Assembly: GCF_945859685.1 (NCBI RefSeq)
Contig: NW_026605701.1
Span: 62,001 to 126,000 of the forward strand
Reading direction: 5' to 3'
DNA: 64,000 bases
Source of the DNA: Eupeodes corollae
Lineage: Eukaryota; Arthropoda; Insecta; Diptera; Syrphidae
Shown: in pieces, positions 1 to 11,000 of the stretch
Layout: the number at the start of each line of letters is the position of its first letter
Position numbering within the stretch: the first letter of the stretch is position 1
Program-made: the position numbers and the translations under genes
Notes under the pieces: model-generated
Told to the model about the DNA's origin: nothing
Databases searched by the model: none
Seen by the model: the letters and a program-made list of their open reading frames with translations, nothing else

Positions 1-3
1 CAT
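1..3 (+). repeat. Tail of the unit preceding the window
   Basis: Three bases end a unit that began upstream. They read CAT where the consensus unit end reads CAG, so this unit carries a terminal G-to-T change. The same change is seen once more, at 46020. The array therefore enters the window already in phase, and its left boundary lies outside. Confidence 0.85.
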
Positions 4-381
4 GATGCTCCAAAATGACTCATCTATATCTATAATGATAGATCTTGATTAGGAGTATCTTTTTCTAGTACATGTCAAGTATCTATTTTGAAGTCTTGAT
101 CGATTTTGGGGGTTGGGAAGGATCAGGTGATGGTTTTGGGTGTGATTTGATTTTCGTCTAGAACATCAAAAATCCTTCAGGATGCTCCAAAATGACTCAT
201 CTATATCTATAATGATAGATCTTGATTAGGAGTATCTTTTTCTAGTACATGTCAAGTATATATTTTGAAGTCTTGATCGATTTTGGGGGTTGGGAAGGAT
301 CAGGTGATGGTTTTGGGTGTGATTTGATTTTCGTCTAGAACATCAAAAATCCTTCAGGATGCTCCAAAATGACTCATCTAT

Positions 382-397
382 ATCTATAATGATAGAT
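382..397. other. Short dyad ATCTAT-AATG-ATAGAT in each unit
   Basis: Unit positions 25-30 and 35-40 are perfect inverted repeats of six bases around a four-base centre (AATG). The dyad recurs in nearly every copy; one representative is given. It directly overlaps the BglII site. Dyad symmetry is known in many centromeric satellites, particularly those lacking a CENP-B box, but a six-base arm in A/T-rich DNA is a weak structure. A recurring G-to-T change at unit position 34 turns it into a perfect 16-bp palindrome in five copies, annotated separately. Confidence 0.6.
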
Positions 398-461
398 CTT
401 GATTAGGAGTATCTTTTTCTAGTACATGTCAAGTATCTATTTTGAAGTCTTGATCGATTTT

Positions 462-494
462 GGGGGTTGGGAAGGATCAGGTGATGGTTTTGGG
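462..494 (+). other. G-rich tract, possible two-tetrad G-quadruplex
   Basis: Unit positions 105-137 contain six runs of two or more guanines within 33 bases: G5, G3, G2, G2, G2 and G3, separated by 2-4 non-G bases. Only three runs reach three G, so a classical three-tetrad quadruplex motif is absent within one unit, but a two-tetrad fold is possible in principle. The tract recurs every 177 bp on the same strand, giving about 361 copies and causing most of the G/C strand skew. Coordinates are for one representative copy. Folding in the cell is inference; the runs of G are directly visible. Confidence 0.55.
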
Positions 495-499
495 TGTGA

Positions 500-524
500 T
501 TTGATTTTCGTCTAGAACATCAAA
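500..524. other. Second short dyad TTTGAT / ATCAAA
   Basis: Unit positions 143-148 and 162-167 are six-base inverted repeats with a 13-base spacer containing the XbaI site. An overlapping alternative pairing, GATTTT (146-151) with AAAATC (166-171), competes with it. Both are visible in the consensus and recur in almost all units. The stems are A/T-rich and short, so any cruciform or hairpin role is speculative. The 11-bp deletions at 39134 and 40709 remove the right arm of both pairings. Confidence 0.45.
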
Positions 525-3500
525 AATCCTTCAGGATGCTCCAAAATGACTCATCTATATCTATAATGATAGATCTTGATTAGGAGTATCTTTTTCTAGT
601 ACATGTCAAGTATCTATTTTGAAGTCTTGATCGATTTTGGGGGTTGGGAAGGATCAGGTGATGGTTTTGGGTGTGATTTGATTTTCGTCTAGAACATCAA
701 AAATCCTTCAGGATGCTCCAAAATGACTCATCTATATCTATAATGATAGATCTTGATTAGGAGTATCTTTTTCTAGTACATGTCAAGTATCTATTTTGAA
801 GTCTTGATCGATTTTGGGGGTTGGGAAGGATCAGGTGATGGTTTTGGGTGTGATTTGATTTTCGTCTAGAACATCAAAAATCCTTCAGGATGCTCCAAAA
901 TGACTCATCTATATCTATAATGATAGATCTTGATTAGGAGTATCTTTTTCTAGTACATGTCAAGTATCTATTTTGAAGTCTTGATCGATTTTGGGGGTTG
1001 GGAAGGATCAGGTGATGGTTTTGGGTGTGATTTGATTTTCGTCTAGAACATCAAAAATCCTTCAGGATGCTCCAAAATGACTCATCTATATCTATAATGA
1101 TAGATCTTGATTAGGAGTATCTTTTTCTAGTACATGTCAAGTATCTATTTTGAAGTCTTGATCGATTTTGGGGGTTGGGAAGGATCAGGTGATGGTTTTG
1201 GGTGTGATTTGATTTTCGTCTAGAACATCAAAAATCCTTCAGGATGCTCCAAAATGACTCATCTATATCTATAATGATAGATCTTGATTAGGAGTATCTT
1301 TTTCTAGTACATGTCAAGTATCTATTTTGAAGTCTTGATCGATTTTGGGGGTTGGGAAGGATCAGGTGATGGTTTTGGGTGTGATTTGATTTTCGTCTAG
1401 AACATCAAAAATCCTTCAGGATGCTCCAAAATGACTCATCTATATCTATAATGATAGATCTTGATTAGGAGTATCTTTTTCTAGTACATGTCAAGTATCT
1501 ATTTTGAAGTCTTGATCGATTTTGGGAGTTGGGAAGGATCAGGTGATGGTTTTGGGTGTGATTTGATTTTCGTCTAGAACATCAAAAATCCTTCAGGATG
1601 CTCCAAAATGACTCATCTATATCTATAATGATAGATCTTGATTAGGAGTATCTTTTTCTAGTACATGTCAAGTATCTATTTTGAAGTCTTGATCGATTTT
1701 GGGGGTTGGGAAGGATCAGGTGATGGTTTTGGGTGTGATTTGATTTTCGTCTAGAACATCAAAAATCCTTCAGGATGCTCCAAAATGACTCATCTATATC
1801 TATAATGATAGATCTTGATTAGGAGTATCTTTTTCTAGTACATGTCAAGTATCTATTTTGAAGTCTTGATCGATTTTGGGGGTTGGGAAGGATCAGGTGA
1901 TGGTTTTGGGTGTGATTTGATTTTCGTCTAGAACATCAAAAATCCTTCAGGATGCTCCAAAATGACTCATCTATATCTATAATGATAGATCTTGATTAGG
2001 AGTATCTTTTTCTAGTACATGTCAAGTATCTATTTTGAAGTCTTGATCGATTTTGGGGGTTGGGAAGGATCAGGTAATGGTTTTGGGTGTGATTTGATTT
2101 TCGTCTAGAACATCAAAAATCCTTCAGGATGCTCCAAAATGACTCATTTATATCTATAATGATAGATCTTGATTAGGAGTATCTTTTTCTAGTACATGTC
2201 AAGTATCTATTTTGAAGTCTTGATCGATTTTGGGGGTTGGGAAGGATCAGGTTATGGTTTTGGGTGTGATTTGATTTTCGTCTAGAACATCAAAAATCCT
2301 TCAGGATGCTCCAAAATGACTCATCTATATCTATAATGATAGATCTTGATTAGGAGTATCTTTTTCTAGTACATGTCAAGTATCTATTTTGAAGTCTTGA
2401 TCGATTTTGGGGGTTGGGAAGGATCAGGTGATGGTTTTGGGTGTGATTTGATTTTCGTCTAGAACATCAAAAATCCTTCAGGATGCTCCAAAATGACTCA
2501 TCTATATCTATAATGATAGATCTTGATTAGGAGTATCTTTTTCTAGTACATGTCAAGTATCTATTTTGAAGTCTTGATCGATTTTGGGGGTTGGGAAGGA
2601 TCAGGTGATGGTTTTGGGTGTGATTTGATTTTCGTCTAGAACATCAAAAATCCTTCAGGATGCTCCAAAATGACTCATCTATATCTATAATGATAGATCT
2701 TGATTAGGAGTATCTTTTTCTAGTACATGTCAAGTATCTATTTTGAAGTCTTGATCGATTTTGGGGGTTGGGAAGGATCAGGTGATGGTTTTGGGTGTGA
2801 TTTGATTTTCGTCTAGAACATCAAAAATCCTTCAGGATGCTCCAAAATGACTCATCTATATCTATAATGATAGATCTTGATTAGGAGTATCTTTTTCTAG
2901 TACATGTCAAGTATCTATTTTGAAGTCTTGATCGATTTTGGGGGTTGGGAAGGATCAGGTGATGGTTTTGGGTGTGATTTGATTTTCGTCTAGAACATCA
3001 AAAATCCTTCAGGATGCTCCAAAATGACTCATCTATATCTATAATGATAGATCTTGATTAGGAGTATCTTTTTCTAGTACATGTCAAGTATCTATTTTGA
3101 AGTCTTGATCGATTTTGGGGGTTGGGAAGGATCAGGTGATGGTTTTGGGTGTGATTTGATTTTCGTCTAGAACATCAAAAATCCTTCAGGATGCTCCAAA
3201 ATGACTCATCTATATCTATAATGATAGATCTTGATTAGGAGTATCTTTTTCTAGTACATGTCAAGTATCTATTTTGAAGTCTTGATCGATTTTGGGGGTT
3301 GGGAAGGATCAGGTGATGGTTTTGGGTGTGATTTGATTTTCGTCTAGAACATCAAAAATCCTTCAGGATGCTCCAAAATGACTCATCTATATCTATAATG
3401 ATAGATCTTGATTAGGAGTATCTTTTTCTAGTACATGTCAAGTATCTATTTTGAAGTCTTGATCGACTTTGGGGGTTGGGAAGGATCAGGTGATGGTTTT

Positions 3501-3979
3501 GGGTGTGATTTGATTTTCGTCTAGAACATCAAAAATCCTTCAGGATGCTCCAAAATGACTCATCTATATCTATAATGATAGATCTTGATTAGGAGTATCT
3601 TTTTCTAGTACATGTCAAGTATCTATTTTGAAGTCTTGATCGATTTTGGGGGTTGGGAAGGATCAGGTGATGGTTTTGGGTGTGATTTGATTTTCGTCTA
3701 GAACATCAAAAATCCTTCAGGATGCTCCAAAATGACTCATCTATATCTATAATGATAGATCTTGATTAGGAGTATCTTTTTCTAGTACATGTCAAGTATC
3801 TATTTTGAAGTCTTGATCGATTTTGGGGGTTGGGAAGGATCAGGTGATGGTTTTGGGTGTGATTTGATTTTCGTCTAGAACATCAAAAATCCTTCAGGAT
3901 GCTCCAAAATGACTCATCTATATCTATAATGATAGATCTTGATTAGGAGTATCTTTTTCTAGTACATGTCAAGTATCTA

Positions 3980-4912
3980 TTTGAAGTCTTGATCGATTTT
4001 GGGGGTTGGGAAGGATCAGGTGATGGTTTTGGGTGTGATTTGATTTTCGTCTAGAACATCAAAAATCCTTCAGGATGTTCCAAAATGACTTATCTATATC
4101 TATAATGATAGATCTGGATTAGGAGTATCTTTTTCTAGTACATGTCAAGTATCTATTTTGAAGTCTTGATCGATTTTGGGGGTTGGGAAGGATCAGGTGA
4201 TGGTTTTGGGTGTGATTTGATTTTCGTCTAGAACATCAAAAATCCTTCAGGATGCTCCAAAATGACTCATCTATATCTATAATGATAGATCTTGATTAGG
4301 AGTATCTTTTTCTAGTACATGTCAAGTATCTATTTTGAAGTCTTGATCGATTTTGGGGGTTGGGAAGGATCAGGTGATGGTTTTGGGTGTGATTTGATTT
4401 TCGTCTAGAACATCAAAAATCCTTCAGGATGCTCCAAAATGACTCACCTATATCTATAATGATAGATCTTGATTAGGAGTATCTTTTTCTAGTACATGTC
4501 AAGTATCTATTTTGAAGTCTTGATCGATTTTGGGGGTTGGGAAGGATCAGGTGATGGTTTTGGGTGTGATTTGATTTTCGTCTAGAACATCAAAAATCCT
4601 TCAGGATGCTCCAAAATGACTCATCTATATCTATAATGATAGATCTTGATTAGGAGTATCTTTTTCTAGTACATGTCAAGTATCTATTTTGAAGTCTTGA
4701 TCGATTTTGGGGGTTGGGAAAGATCAGGTGATGGTTTTGGGTGTGATTTGATTTTCGTCTAGAACATCAAAAATCCTTCAGGATGCTCCAAAATGACTCA
4801 TCTATATCTATAATGATAGATCTTGATTAGGAGTATCTTTTTCTAGTACATGTCAAGTATCTATTTTGAAGTCTTGATCGATTTTGGGGGTTGGGAAGGA
4901 TCAGGTGATGGT
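3980..4912 (+). repeat. Transitional block with scattered substitutions
   Basis: About five units. The block opens with a one-T loss near 3980 (CTATTTGAAG). The next unit carries three changes close together: ATGTTCC near 4078, GACTTATC near 4091 and GATCTGGATT near 4115. A later unit has CACCTA near 4447, and GGGAAAGATC lies near 4721. Several of these variants recur far downstream (ATGTTCC in 13995-14879, GGGAAAG in 19312-24622), which may reflect shared ancestry or independent change. Nothing but satellite is present. Confidence 0.85.
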
Positions 4913-7900
4913 TTTTGGGTGTGATTTGATTTTCGTCTAGAACTCCAAAAATCCTTCAGGATGCTCCAAAATGACTCATCTATATCTATAATGATAGATC
5001 TTGATTAGGAGTATCTTTTTCTAGTACATGTCAAGTATCTATTTTGAAGTCTTGATCGATTTTGGGGGTTGGGAAGGATCAGGTGATGGTTTTTGGGTGT
5101 GATTTGATTTTCGTCTAGAACATCAAAAATCCTTCAGGATGCTCCAAAATGACTCATTCTATATCTATAATGATAGATCTTGACTAGGAGTATCTTTTTC
5201 TAGTACATGTCAAGTATCTATTTTGAAGTCTTGATCGATTTTGGGGGTTGGGAAGGATCAGGTGATGGTTTTGGGTGTGATTTGATTTTCGTCTAGAACA
5301 TCAAAAATCCTTCAGGATGCTCCAAAATGACTCATCTATATCTATAATGATAGATCTTGACTAGGAGTATCTTTTTCTAGTACATGTCAAGTATCTATTT
5401 TGAAGTCTTGATCGATTTTGGGGGTTGGGAAGGATCAGGTGATGGTTTTGGGTGTGATTTGATTTTCGTCTAGAACATCAAAAATCCTTCAGGATGCTCC
5501 AAAATGACTCATCTATATCTATAATGATAGATCTTGATTAGGAGTATCTTTTTCTAGTACATGTCAAGTATCTATTTTGAAGTCTTGATCGATTTTGGGG
5601 GTTGGGAAGGATCAGGGTGATGGTTTTGGGTGTGATTTGATTTTCGTCTAGAACATCAAAAATCCTTCAGGATGCTCCAAAATGACTCATCTATATCTAT
5701 AATGATAGATCTTTGATTAGGAGTATCTTTTTCTAGTACATGTCATGTATCTATTTTGAAGTCTTGATCGATTTTGGGGGTTGGGAAGGATCAGGTGATG
5801 GTTTTGAGTGTGATTTGATTTACGTCTAGAACATCAAAAATCCTTCAGGATGCTCCAAAATGACTCATCTATATCTATAATGATAGATCTTGATTAGGAG
5901 TATCTTTTTCTAGTACATGTCAAGTATCTATTTTGAAGTCTTGATCGATTTTGGGGGTTGGGAAGGATCAGGTGATGGTTTTGGGTGTGATTTGATTTTC
6001 GTCTAGAACATCAAAAATCCTTCAGGATGCTCCAAAATGACTCATCTATATCTATAATGATAGATCTTGATTAGGAGTATCTTTTTCTAGTACATGTCAA
6101 GTATCTATTTTGAAGTCTTGATCGATTTTGGGGGTTGGGAAGGATCAGGTGATGGTTTTGGGTGTGATTTGATTTTCGTCTAGAACATCAAAAATCCTTC
6201 AGGATGCTCCAAAATGACTCATCTATATCTATAATGATAGATCTTGATTAGGAGTATCTTTTTCTAGTACATGTCAAGTATCTATTTTGAAGTCTTTGAT
6301 CGATTTTGGGGGTTGGGAAGGATCAGGGTGATGGTTTTGGGTGTGATTTGATTTTCGTCTAGAACATCAAAAATCCTTCAGGATGCTCCAAAATGACACA
6401 TCTATATGTATAATGATAGATCTTGATTAGGAGTATCTTTTTCTAGTACATGTCAAGTATCTATTTGAAGTCTGATCGATTTTGGGGGTTGGGAAGGATC
6501 AGGTGATGGTTTTGGGTGTGATTTGATTTTCGTCTAGAACATCAAAAAATCCTTCACGATGCTCCAAAATGACTCAACTATATCTATAATGATAGATCTT
6601 GATTAGGAGTATCTTTTTTCTAGAACATGTCAAGTATCTATTTTGAAGTCTTGATCGATTTTGGGGGTTGGGGAAGGATCAGGTGATGGTTTTGGGTGTG
6701 ATTTGATTTTCGTCTAGAACATCAAAAATCCTTCAGGATGCTCCAAAATGACTCATCTATATCTATAATGATAGATCTTGATTAGGAGTATCTTTTTCTA
6801 GTACATGTCAAGTATCTATTTTGAAGTCTTGATCGATTTTGGGGGTTGGGAAGGATCAGGTGATGGTTTTGGGTGTGATTTGATTTTCGTCTAGAACATC
6901 AAAAATCCTTCAGGATGCTCCAAAATGACTCATCTATATCTATAATGATAGATCTTGATTAGGAGTATCTTTTTCTAGTACATTTCAAGTATCTATTTTG
7001 AAGTCTTGATCGATTTTGGGGGTTGGGAAGGATCAGGTGATGGTTTTGGGTGCGATTTGATTTTCGTCTAGAACATCAAAAATCCTTCAGGATGCTCCAA
7101 AATGACTCATCTATATCTATAATGATAGATCTTGATTAGGAGTATCTTTTTCTAGTACATGTCAAGTATCTATTTTGAAGTCTTGATCGATTTTGGGGGT
7201 TGGGAAGGATCAGGTGATGGTTTTGGGTGTGATTTGATTTTTCGTCTAGAACATCAAAAATCCTTCAGGATGCTCCAAAATGACTCATCTATATCTATAA
7301 TGATAGATCTTGATTAGGAGTATCTTTTTCTAGTACATGTCAAGTATCTATTTTGAAGTCTTGATCGATTTTGGGGGTTGGGAAGGATCAGGTGATGGTT
7401 TTGGGTGTGATTTGATTTTCGTCTAGAACATCAAAAATCCTTCCAGGATGCTCCAAAATGACTCATCTATATCTATAATGATAGATCTTGATTAGGAGTA
7501 TCTTTTTCTAGTACATGTCAAGTATCTATTTTGAAGTCTTGATCGATTTTGGGGGTTGGGAAGGATCAGGTGATGGTTTTGGGTGTGATTTGATTTTCGT
7601 CTAGAACATCAAAAATCCTTCAGGATGCTCCAAAATGACCTCATCTATATCTATAATGATAGATCTTGATTAGCAGTATCTTTTTCTAGTACATGTCAAG
7701 TATCTATTTTGAAGTCTTGATCGATTTTGGGGGTTGGGAAGGATCAGGTGATGGTTTTGGGTGTGATTTGATTTTCGTCTAGAACATCAAAAATCCTTCA
7801 GGATGCTCCAAAATGACTCATCTATATCTATAATGATAGATCTTGATTAGGAGTATCTTTTTCTAGTACATGTCAAGTATCTATTTTGAAGTCTTGATCG

Positions 7901-8091
7901 ATTTTGGGGGTTGGGAAGGATCAGGTGATGGTTTTGGGTGTGATTTGATTTTCGTCTAGAACATCAAAAAATCCTTCAGGATGCTCCAAAATGACTCATC
8001 TAAATCTATAATGATAGATCTTGATTAGGAGTATCTTTTTCTAGTACATGTCAAGTATCTATTTTGAAGTCTTGATCGATTTTGGGGGTTT
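4913..8091 (+). repeat. Indel-rich block of single-base gains
   Basis: About 18 units contain 17 of the 33 single-base indels in the window. Fifteen are gains that lengthen an existing base run, near 4917, 5094, 5157, 5616, 5713, 6295, 6327, 6546, 6617, 6671, 7241, 7443, 7640, 7970 and 8090; two are T losses near 6465 and 6473. Unusual substitutions co-occur (AACTCC near 4944, GTCATGTAT near 5745, GACACATC near 6397, TTCACGAT near 6557, CAACTA near 6576). The units at about 6360-6640 are the most divergent in the window. Blocks on either side have almost no indels. This looks like a local drop in consensus quality or a haplotype-collapsed patch rather than older satellite, though slippage-prone older units are the alternative. 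Confidence 0.85.
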
Positions 8092-11000
8092 GGGAAGGAT
8101 CAGGTGATGGTTTTGGGTGTGATTTGATTTTCGTCTAGAACATCAAAAATCCTTCAGGATGCTCCAAAATGACTCATCTATATCTATAATGATAGATCTT
8201 GATTAGGAGTATCTTTTTCTAGTACATGTCAAGTATCTATTTTGAAGTCTTGATCGATTTTGGGGGTTGGGAAGGATCAGGTGATGGTTTTGGGTGTGAT
8301 TTGATTTTCGTCTAGAACATCAAAAATCCTTCAGGATGCTCCAAAATGACTCATCTATATCTATAATGATAGATCTTGATTAGGAGTATCTTTTTCTAGT
8401 ACATGTCAAGTATCTATTTTGAAGTCTTGATCGATTTTGGGGGTTGGGAAGGATCAGGTGATGGTTTTGGGTGTTATTTGATTTTCGTCTAGAACATCAA
8501 AAATCCTTCAGGATGCTCCAAAATGACTCATCTATATCTATAATGATAGATCTTGATTAGGAGTATCTTTTTCTAGTACATGTCAAGTATCTATTTTGAA
8601 GTCTTGATCGATTTTGGGGGTTGGGAAGGATCAGGTGATGGTTTTGGGTGTGATTTGATTTTCGTCTAGAACATCAAAAATCCTTCAGGTTGCTCCAAAA
8701 TGACTCATCTATATCTATAATGATAGATCTTGATTAGGGGTATCTTTTTCTAGTACATGTCAAGTATCTATTTTGAAGTCTTGATCGATTTTGGGGGTTG
8801 GGAAGGATCAGGTGATGGTTTTGGGTGTGATTTGATTTTCGTCTAGAACATCAAAAATCCTTCAGGATGCTCCAAAATGACTCATCTATATCTATAATGA
8901 TAGATCTTGATTAGGAGTATCTTTTTCTAGTACATGTCAAGTATCTATTTTGAAGTCTTGATCGATTTTGGGGGTTGGGAAGGATCAGGTGATGGTTTTG
9001 GGTGTGATTTGATTTTCGTCTAGAACATCAAAAATCCTTCAGGATGCTCCAAAATGACTCATCTATATCTATAATGATAGATCTTGATTAGGAGTATCTT
9101 TTTCTAGTACATGTCAAGTATCTATTTTGAAGTCTTGATCGATTTTGGGGGTTGGGAAGGATCAGGTGATTTGGGTGTGATTTGATTTTCGTCTAGAACA
9201 TCAAAAATCCTACAGGATGCTCCAAAATGACTCATCTATATCTATAATGATAGATCTTGATTAGGAGTATCTTTTTCTAGTACATGTCAAGTATCTTTTT
9301 TGAAGTCTTGATCGATTTTGGGGGTTGGGAAGGATCAGGTGATGGTTTTGGGTGTGATTTGATTTTCGTCTAGAACATCAAAAATCCTTCAGGATGCTCC
9401 AAAATGACTCATCTATATCTATAATGATAGATCTTGATTAGGAGTATCTTTTTCTAGTACATGTCAAGTATCTTTTTTGAAGTCTTGATCGATTTTGGGG
9501 GTTGGGAAGGATCAGGTGATGGTTTTGGGTGTGATTTGATTTTCGTCTAGAACATCAAAAATCCTTCAGGATGCTCCAAAATGACTCATCTATATCTATA
9601 ATGATAGATCTTGATTAGGAGTATCTTTTTCTAGTACATGTCAAGTATCTATTTTGAAGTCTTGATCGATTTTGGGGGTTGGGAAGGATCAGGTGATGGT
9701 TTTGGGTGTGATTTGATTTTCGTCTAGAACATCAAAAATCCTTCAGGATGCTCCAAAATGACTCATTTATATCTATAATGATAGATCTTGATTAGGAGTA
9801 TCTTTTTCTAGTACATGTCAAGTATCTATTTTGAAGTCTTGATCGATTTTGGGGGTCGGGAAGGATCAGGTGATGGTTTTGGGTGTGATTTGATTTTCGT
9901 CTAGAACATCAAAAATCCTTCAGGATGCTCCAAAATGACTCATCTATATCTATAATGATAGATCTTGATTAGGAGTATCTTTTTCTAGTACATGTCAAGT
10001 ATCTATTTTGAAGTCTTGATCGATTTTGGGGGTTGGGAAGGATCAGGTGATGGTTTTGGGTGTGATTTGATTTTCGTCTAGAACATCAAAAATCCTTCAG
10101 GATGCTCCAAAATGACTCATCTATATCTATAATGATAGATCTTGATTAGGAGTATCTTTTTCTAGTACATGTCAAGTATCTATTTTGAAGTCTTGATCGA
10201 TTTTGGGGGTTGGGAAGGATCAGGTGATGGTTTTGGGTGTGATTTGATTTTCGTCTAGAACATCAAAAATCCTTCAGGATGCTCCAAAATGACTCATCTA
10301 TATCTATAATGATAGATCTTGACTAGGAGTATCTTTTTCTAGTACATGTCAAGTATCTATTTTGAAGTCTTGATCGATTTTGGGGGTTGGGAAGGATCAG
10401 GTGATGGTTTTGGGTGTGATTTGATTTTCGTCTAGAACATCAAAAATCCTTCAGGATGCTCCAAAATGACTCATCTATATCTATAATGATAGATCTTGAT
10501 TAGGAGTATCTTTTTCTAGTACATGTCAAGTATCTATTTTGAAGTCTTGATCGATTTTGGGGGTTGGGAAGGATCAGGTGATGGTTTTGGGTGTGATTTG
10601 ATTTTCGTCTAGAACATCAAAAATCCTTCAGGATGCTCCAAAATGACTCATCTATATCTATAATGATAGATCTTGATTAGGAGTATCTTTTTCTAGTACA
10701 TGTCAAGTATCTATTTTGAAGTCTTGATCGATTTTGGGGGTTGGGAAGGATCAGGTGATGGTTTTGGGTGTGATTTGATTTTCGTCTAGAACATCAAAAA
10801 TCCTTCAGGATGCTCCAAAATGACTCATCTATATCTATAATGATAGATCTTGATTAGGAGTATCTTTTTCTAGTACATGTCAAGTATCTATTTTGAAGTC
10901 TTGATCGATTTTGGGGGTTGGGAAGGATCAGGTGATGGTTTTGGGTGTGATTTGATTTTCGTCTAGAACATCAAAAATCCTTCAGGATGCTCCAAAATGA

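Larger units (their letters stand above)
358..534 (+). repeat. Reference consensus monomer (177 bp)
   Basis: This copy matches the majority base at every position and serves as the reference; unit coordinates elsewhere count from its first base. In order it holds GATGCTCC (1-8), an A/T-rich stretch with a short dyad (25-40), BglII site AGATCT (37-42), a T5 tract (57-61), RsaI site GTAC (65-68), PciI site ACATGT (67-72), ClaI site ATCGAT (96-101), a G-rich block (105-137), XbaI site TCTAGA (154-159) and an A5 tract (165-169). The only CpGs are at 98-99 and 152-153. Weak internal similarity exists: AGTATCT occurs at 51 and 75, TCTTGAT at 40 and 91, and TTTTGGG at 101 and 131. The unit may thus derive from shorter motifs, but this is not compelling. 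Length 177 is close to a nucleosome core plus linker. Confidence 0.97.
4..3979 (+). repeat. Highly homogeneous block, left
   Basis: About 22 units are almost invariant. I see only isolated single changes, for example C to A at 260, G to A near 1527 (GGGAG), G to A near 2075, C to T near 2147, G to T near 2253 and T to C near 3467. No two of these share a spacing pattern, so there is no higher-order structure here. There is no indel until a one-T loss close to 3980. Such identity implies recent homogenisation. No gene or other feature is present. Confidence 0.93.

Noticed and set aside
381..392. TATA-like promoter in TATCTATAATGATAG
   Set aside because: A/T-rich words are expected in 64% AT DNA, and nothing downstream could be a gene. 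Satellite transcription cannot be judged from sequence.
506..522. CENP-B box, because of the TTCG in TTTTCGTCTAGAAC
   Set aside because: Only the TTCG half agrees with the known box core. The required A and CGGG in the second half are absent (CATC instead).
4913..8091. Reading the indel-rich block as an ancient, diverged satellite layer
   Set aside because: Its changes are mostly one-base gains in base runs and are not shared among units, unlike true diverged units, so error is simpler. It is not excluded.
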